From assembly GCA_905221125.1 (NCBI GenBank), contig CAJNBY010000030.1:1-8059 (forward strand): a stretch of 8,059 nucleotides of DNA, in the 5' to 3' direction. A program made the translations under genes and the position numbers. The notes under the pieces were generated by a model, which saw only the letters and a list, made by a program, of their open reading frames with translations, was not told the origin of the DNA and ran no database searches. This DNA is from a bacterium. GTDB taxonomy: Bacteria > Bacillota > Bacilli > Lactobacillales > Streptococcaceae. This document shows positions 7,401-8,059 of this stretch, piece after piece (the stretch's first letter is position 1; every line of letters starts with the position of its first letter).

Positions 7401-8059
7401 TGAGAATTTGTAATAACTGTTGTTGTATCCTCTCCACTTACTGAAGCTACAACTGGTTTTTCATTCGTAACTGGTGTTGATACTTTACCTGCTTTACTAC
7501 TATATGTTCCGTCATTATTATGACTGATAATTCTTACTACACCTTCTTTGATGTTTTTCTTCATTTCAAGTGTAATAGTATTGTAGAATTTACCTTCAGT
7601 AACTGATTTGATTGCTACTTTATCTACATCTTTATCAGCAACTTTAATTCCTAGATTTTCTGCTACTTCTTTATCACGTTGAATATCAATTTGAACTTCT
7701 TTTCCTGTTTCTTTATCGTGATACCAGAAGTATGAAATTCCTGCATCATGTGGTACTTCTAATACTACTTCTTTACTTCCTGCTACCACACTTGCTTTAT
7801 CTTTTGAAGCTTCTGATGGTAATACTTTTGATGCACCAATAGATACATAAGTGTCTGTTGACACTGATTCAATACCATCTTTAGTTTCGAAAACTTTTAC
7901 TGGGTTTTTAGGTGCAAAGAAGTTTTGCGCTCTAGCGTTTCCTCCAACTGGTACGTTACTGTTTAATCCATTTTCAAGTGTCGCAGTCCAATTTCCTGAA
8001 GCATCTACTGGAATATCAGTAATTTCTTTCAACACTTTACCATTTTCAGCACTTGCTAC
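2..8059 (-). CDS. Giant repetitive cell-wall surface protein, internal fragment (both ends missing)
   Basis: One minus-strand frame is open across the whole window: 2,686 codons, no stop, and no start that can be assigned. In protein order it holds a beta-rich N-terminal part with an Ig-like domain (residues 1-456 of the visible stretch), a lone helix-plus-hairpin module (457-537), four DUF1542-like helical repeats (538-864), and 23 complete tandem modules plus part of another (865-2686). No Cys was seen, and the only Trp residues are near the start (GNWTA and YFWYH). Lys, Asp, Ala, Val, Thr and Pro dominate. Such composition and modular repetition are typical of LPXTG-anchored adhesins and stalk proteins of Firmicutes such as Ebh. 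A surface location and an adhesin or stalk role are inferred, because the signal peptide (for example YSIRK type) and sorting signal lie outside the window. The full protein must exceed 2,686 residues. Confidence is high for the coding frame and moderate for the role. Confidence 0.95.
77..991 (-). repeat. Two tandem copies of a two-module super-repeat (R20-R21 and R22-R23)
   Basis: The dimer R22-R23 covers 532-77 (456 bases) and the dimer R20-R21 covers 991-533 (459 bases). Identical tracts of about 35 bases lie at 63-97 and 519-553, and at 147-181 and 603-637, each at an offset of exactly 456. A third dimer starts at 76 and leaves the window. Long, in-phase, similar tracts of this kind are substrates for copy-number change by slippage or recombination. 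Confidence 0.75.
1700..1747 (-). repeat. KQDAV linker 4 (between R16 and R17)
   Basis: The linker reads PKADLLDPAKQDAVKK, 16 residues. It is closest in text to linker 1 (PKADLADPTKQDAVNK) although ten modules apart, which supports shared descent of the whole super-repeat. It is the last KQDAV linker in view. Confidence 0.7.
2031..2315 (-). repeat. Near-identical hairpin DNA in R14 and R15
   Basis: A 51-base stretch at 2031-2081 is identical to 2265-2315, an offset of 234 bases. It encodes the NPGASVYVDEKGNATV part of the module in both copies. These are the only two modules with VYVDE. The match suggests a recent duplication or gene conversion between neighbours. Confidence 0.8.
2396..2449 (-). 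repeat. KQDAV linker 3 (between R13 and R14)
   Basis: The linker reads SNAKEDLENAAKQDAVKK, 18 residues, two longer than its relatives. It lies three modules after linker 2. The following module starts PIDETVV in place of PADKxVV. Confidence 0.7.
2550..2833 (-). repeat. Identical helix-end DNA in R12 and R13
   Basis: A 35-base stretch at 2550-2584 recurs at 2799-2833, an offset of 249 bases. It encodes IQKAVESVNPGA in both copies, a helix end found only in these two modules. It marks another local duplication or conversion event. Confidence 0.75.
3137..3184 (-). repeat. KQDAV linker 2 (between R10 and R11)
   Basis: The linker reads TNADLTNPEKQDAVKK, 16 residues. It lies four modules after linker 1 and follows a module with the VVFDEKGNATV hairpin, like linkers 1 and 4, whose preceding modules carry VVFDDKGNATV. 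Confidence 0.7.
4070..4117 (-). repeat. KQDAV linker 1 (between R6 and R7)
   Basis: The 16-residue linker reads PKADLADPTKQDAVNK and replaces the usual TEADxxxxxAGNxxNx type. It has the same length as an ordinary linker, so it is a variant and not an insertion. It lacks the Ala-Gly-Asn turn and looks more helical. Confidence 0.7.
4778..5467 (-). repeat. Array zone 1: divergent modules R1-R3
   Basis: The three modules nearest the DUF1542-like block are the least like the consensus. R1 (5467-5237) starts PGNKLVAKNP and has NPDGTASVTLPNGK for the hairpin. R2 (5236-5003) has PVDKVIV and DDNGTVTVSTPEG. R3 (5002-4778) has PADKVVGDATNP, lacks the usual AVNPG turn (KLNGPDAKV instead), and reads KYDDEGNATVIRPDG. 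Greater divergence at the array edge is what unequal crossing-over models predict, because end copies escape homogenisation. This zone is probably the oldest part of the array. Confidence 0.7.
5468..6448 (-). repeat. Four DUF1542-like helical repeats (residues 538-864)
   Basis: This 327-residue block is rich in Ala, Lys, Glu and Asp, with heptad-like spacing suited to helical bundles. Unit boundaries can be set at Asn-Pro steps: 6448-6230, 6229-5972 (starts NPVAREKAKQAI), 5971-5714 (starts NPIAKEKAKKAV) and 5713-5468 (starts NPPANKK). The two middle units are exactly 86 residues each and share the core DxRTDLxxxEKxAAKEEAK. Each unit has a conserved turn of the type LTQAEKD, LSDAEKK, LTKEEKD or LSEAAKE between helices. 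This pattern matches DUF1542 repeats of staphylococcal Ebh and FmtB, which form elongated rod segments. FIVAR/GA-type three-helix modules are an alternative. A stalk role is inferred. Confidence 0.65.
6449..6691 (-). repeat. R0: lone divergent copy of the helix-plus-hairpin module (residues 457-537)
   Basis: These 81 residues follow the same plan as the modules of the long array but are set apart from them. They have PTEKTVV in place of PADKxVV, NNLSESEINTIKDKIK in place of the LTxEEKxAI helix, and LVVTYQDGSKDTIPVDKVVK in place of the TVTTPDGKTATIPASDLVK hairpin. The middle is longer and different: EYSKTNDDKNLLDKRGQ replaces the AVNPGA turn. R0 is separated from R1 by the 327-residue DUF1542-like block. 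It may be an ancestral or specialised capping copy. The relation is read from the matching order of motifs and has not been aligned computationally. Confidence 0.6.
6692..7174 (-). other. Beta-rich domain of streptococcal-type surface proteins (residues 296-456)
   Basis: This roughly 160-residue stretch starts VPEVNIPFSVEGKKDIYVY, continues through IDLTFTDDSGKIKSATVKQG and LDNEYDLTVKQI, and ends in YATDPGAFKLVLKAQTKKYD. From memory, very similar strings (a PFSVEGK-IYVY start, a TDDSGK-x-KSA middle and an ATDPG-F-LVLKAQT-KYDI end) precede repeat stalks in LPXTG proteins of mitis-group streptococci and relatives. I cannot search to confirm this. Alternating hydrophobic strands suggest one or two beta sandwiches. 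It leads straight into module R0 without a low-complexity linker. No catalytic residues are evident, and no function is assigned. Confidence 0.5.
7175..7465 (-). other. Bacterial Ig-like domain (residues 199-295)
   Basis: After the linker NEKPVVA come about 95 residues with the signature of a small Ig-like sandwich. There is an early LLSLVKVTDHEDD strand, where the Asp/His/Glu-rich turn could bind a metal. A central ARVISVDGNTS strand follows, and then DTSEAGEHTVVYKTVDSQGK, matching the widespread DTS-x-x-G-x-x-T-V-x-Y-x-x-x-D-x-x-G pattern of DUF5011/Cry22Aa-type and cadherin-like domains. It closes with the strand HKVIVRENKVPE. In Firmicute surface proteins such domains usually act as spacers or support an adjacent binding domain. 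The fold call rests on the motif; the exact family is uncertain. Confidence 0.6.
7466..8059 (-). other. Beta-rich N-terminal region with the tail of an Ig-like domain (residues 1-198)
   Basis: The first 45 or so visible residues contain the pattern IPVDASGNWTATLENGL followed by GGNARAQNF. This resembles the last strands of a bacterial Ig-like domain (Big_6-like, where a GNW-T-x-L-GL strand is typical), so the domain is cut by the window edge. The next 150 residues alternate hydrophobic and polar positions. They include KEVVLEVPHDAGISYFWYH, the most aromatic patch in the window, and end in SKAGKVSTPVTNEK, a linker to the next domain. I do not recognise this second part as a named family. Being aromatic-rich and non-repetitive, it is a better candidate for a folded functional domain than the stalk that follows. 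The strand content is judged from the residue pattern only. Confidence 0.5.

Overview
The whole window lies inside one very large minus-strand gene. Reading from base 8059 down to base 2, a single frame stays open for 2,686 codons with no stop. It has neither a start region nor a stop, so both ends of the protein lie outside the window. There is no intergenic DNA and no RNA gene, promoter or terminator. The low-GC, A-rich codon choice (mostly AAA Lys, GAA Glu, GCA/GCT Ala, ACA Thr, CCA Pro) and the repetitive, Cys-free, Lys/Asp/Ala/Val/Thr/Pro-rich protein suggest a giant cell-wall surface protein (adhesin or stalk type) of a Firmicute. A Streptococcus- or Gemella-like host is my best guess, but the sequence does not prove the genus.

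Layout in protein order, from high to low coordinates: (1) 8059-7466, a beta-rich region that begins with what looks like the tail of a bacterial Ig-like domain; (2) 7465-7175, an Ig-like domain; (3) 7174-6692, a second beta-rich domain with a conserved streptococcal-surface-protein look; (4) 6691-6449, one divergent helix-plus-hairpin module, here called R0; (5) 6448-5468, four Ala/Lys/Glu-rich helical repeats resembling DUF1542 (Ebh/FmtB-type); (6) 5467-2, a tandem array of 23 complete modules of 75-89 residues (R1-R23) and the first 25 residues of R24.

The array modules share one plan: a PADKxVV strand, a helix of the LTxEEKxAI type, an AVNPGA turn, a hairpin built on VDDKGNATVTTPDGK, and an IPxxDLVK end, followed by a variable linker. 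The array has a higher-order structure. Three-module super-repeats marked by a KQDAV linker occupy the middle, and a two-module super-repeat of about 152 residues occupies the low-coordinate (C-terminal) end. This records stepwise growth by block duplication.

The likely arrangement is a folded, possibly ligand-binding N-terminal part outside or at the high-coordinate edge of the window, carried on a long stalk made of helical and helix-plus-hairpin modules. The signal peptide and wall anchor expected for such a protein are not in view. The long open frames on the plus strand are composition shadows, not genes.
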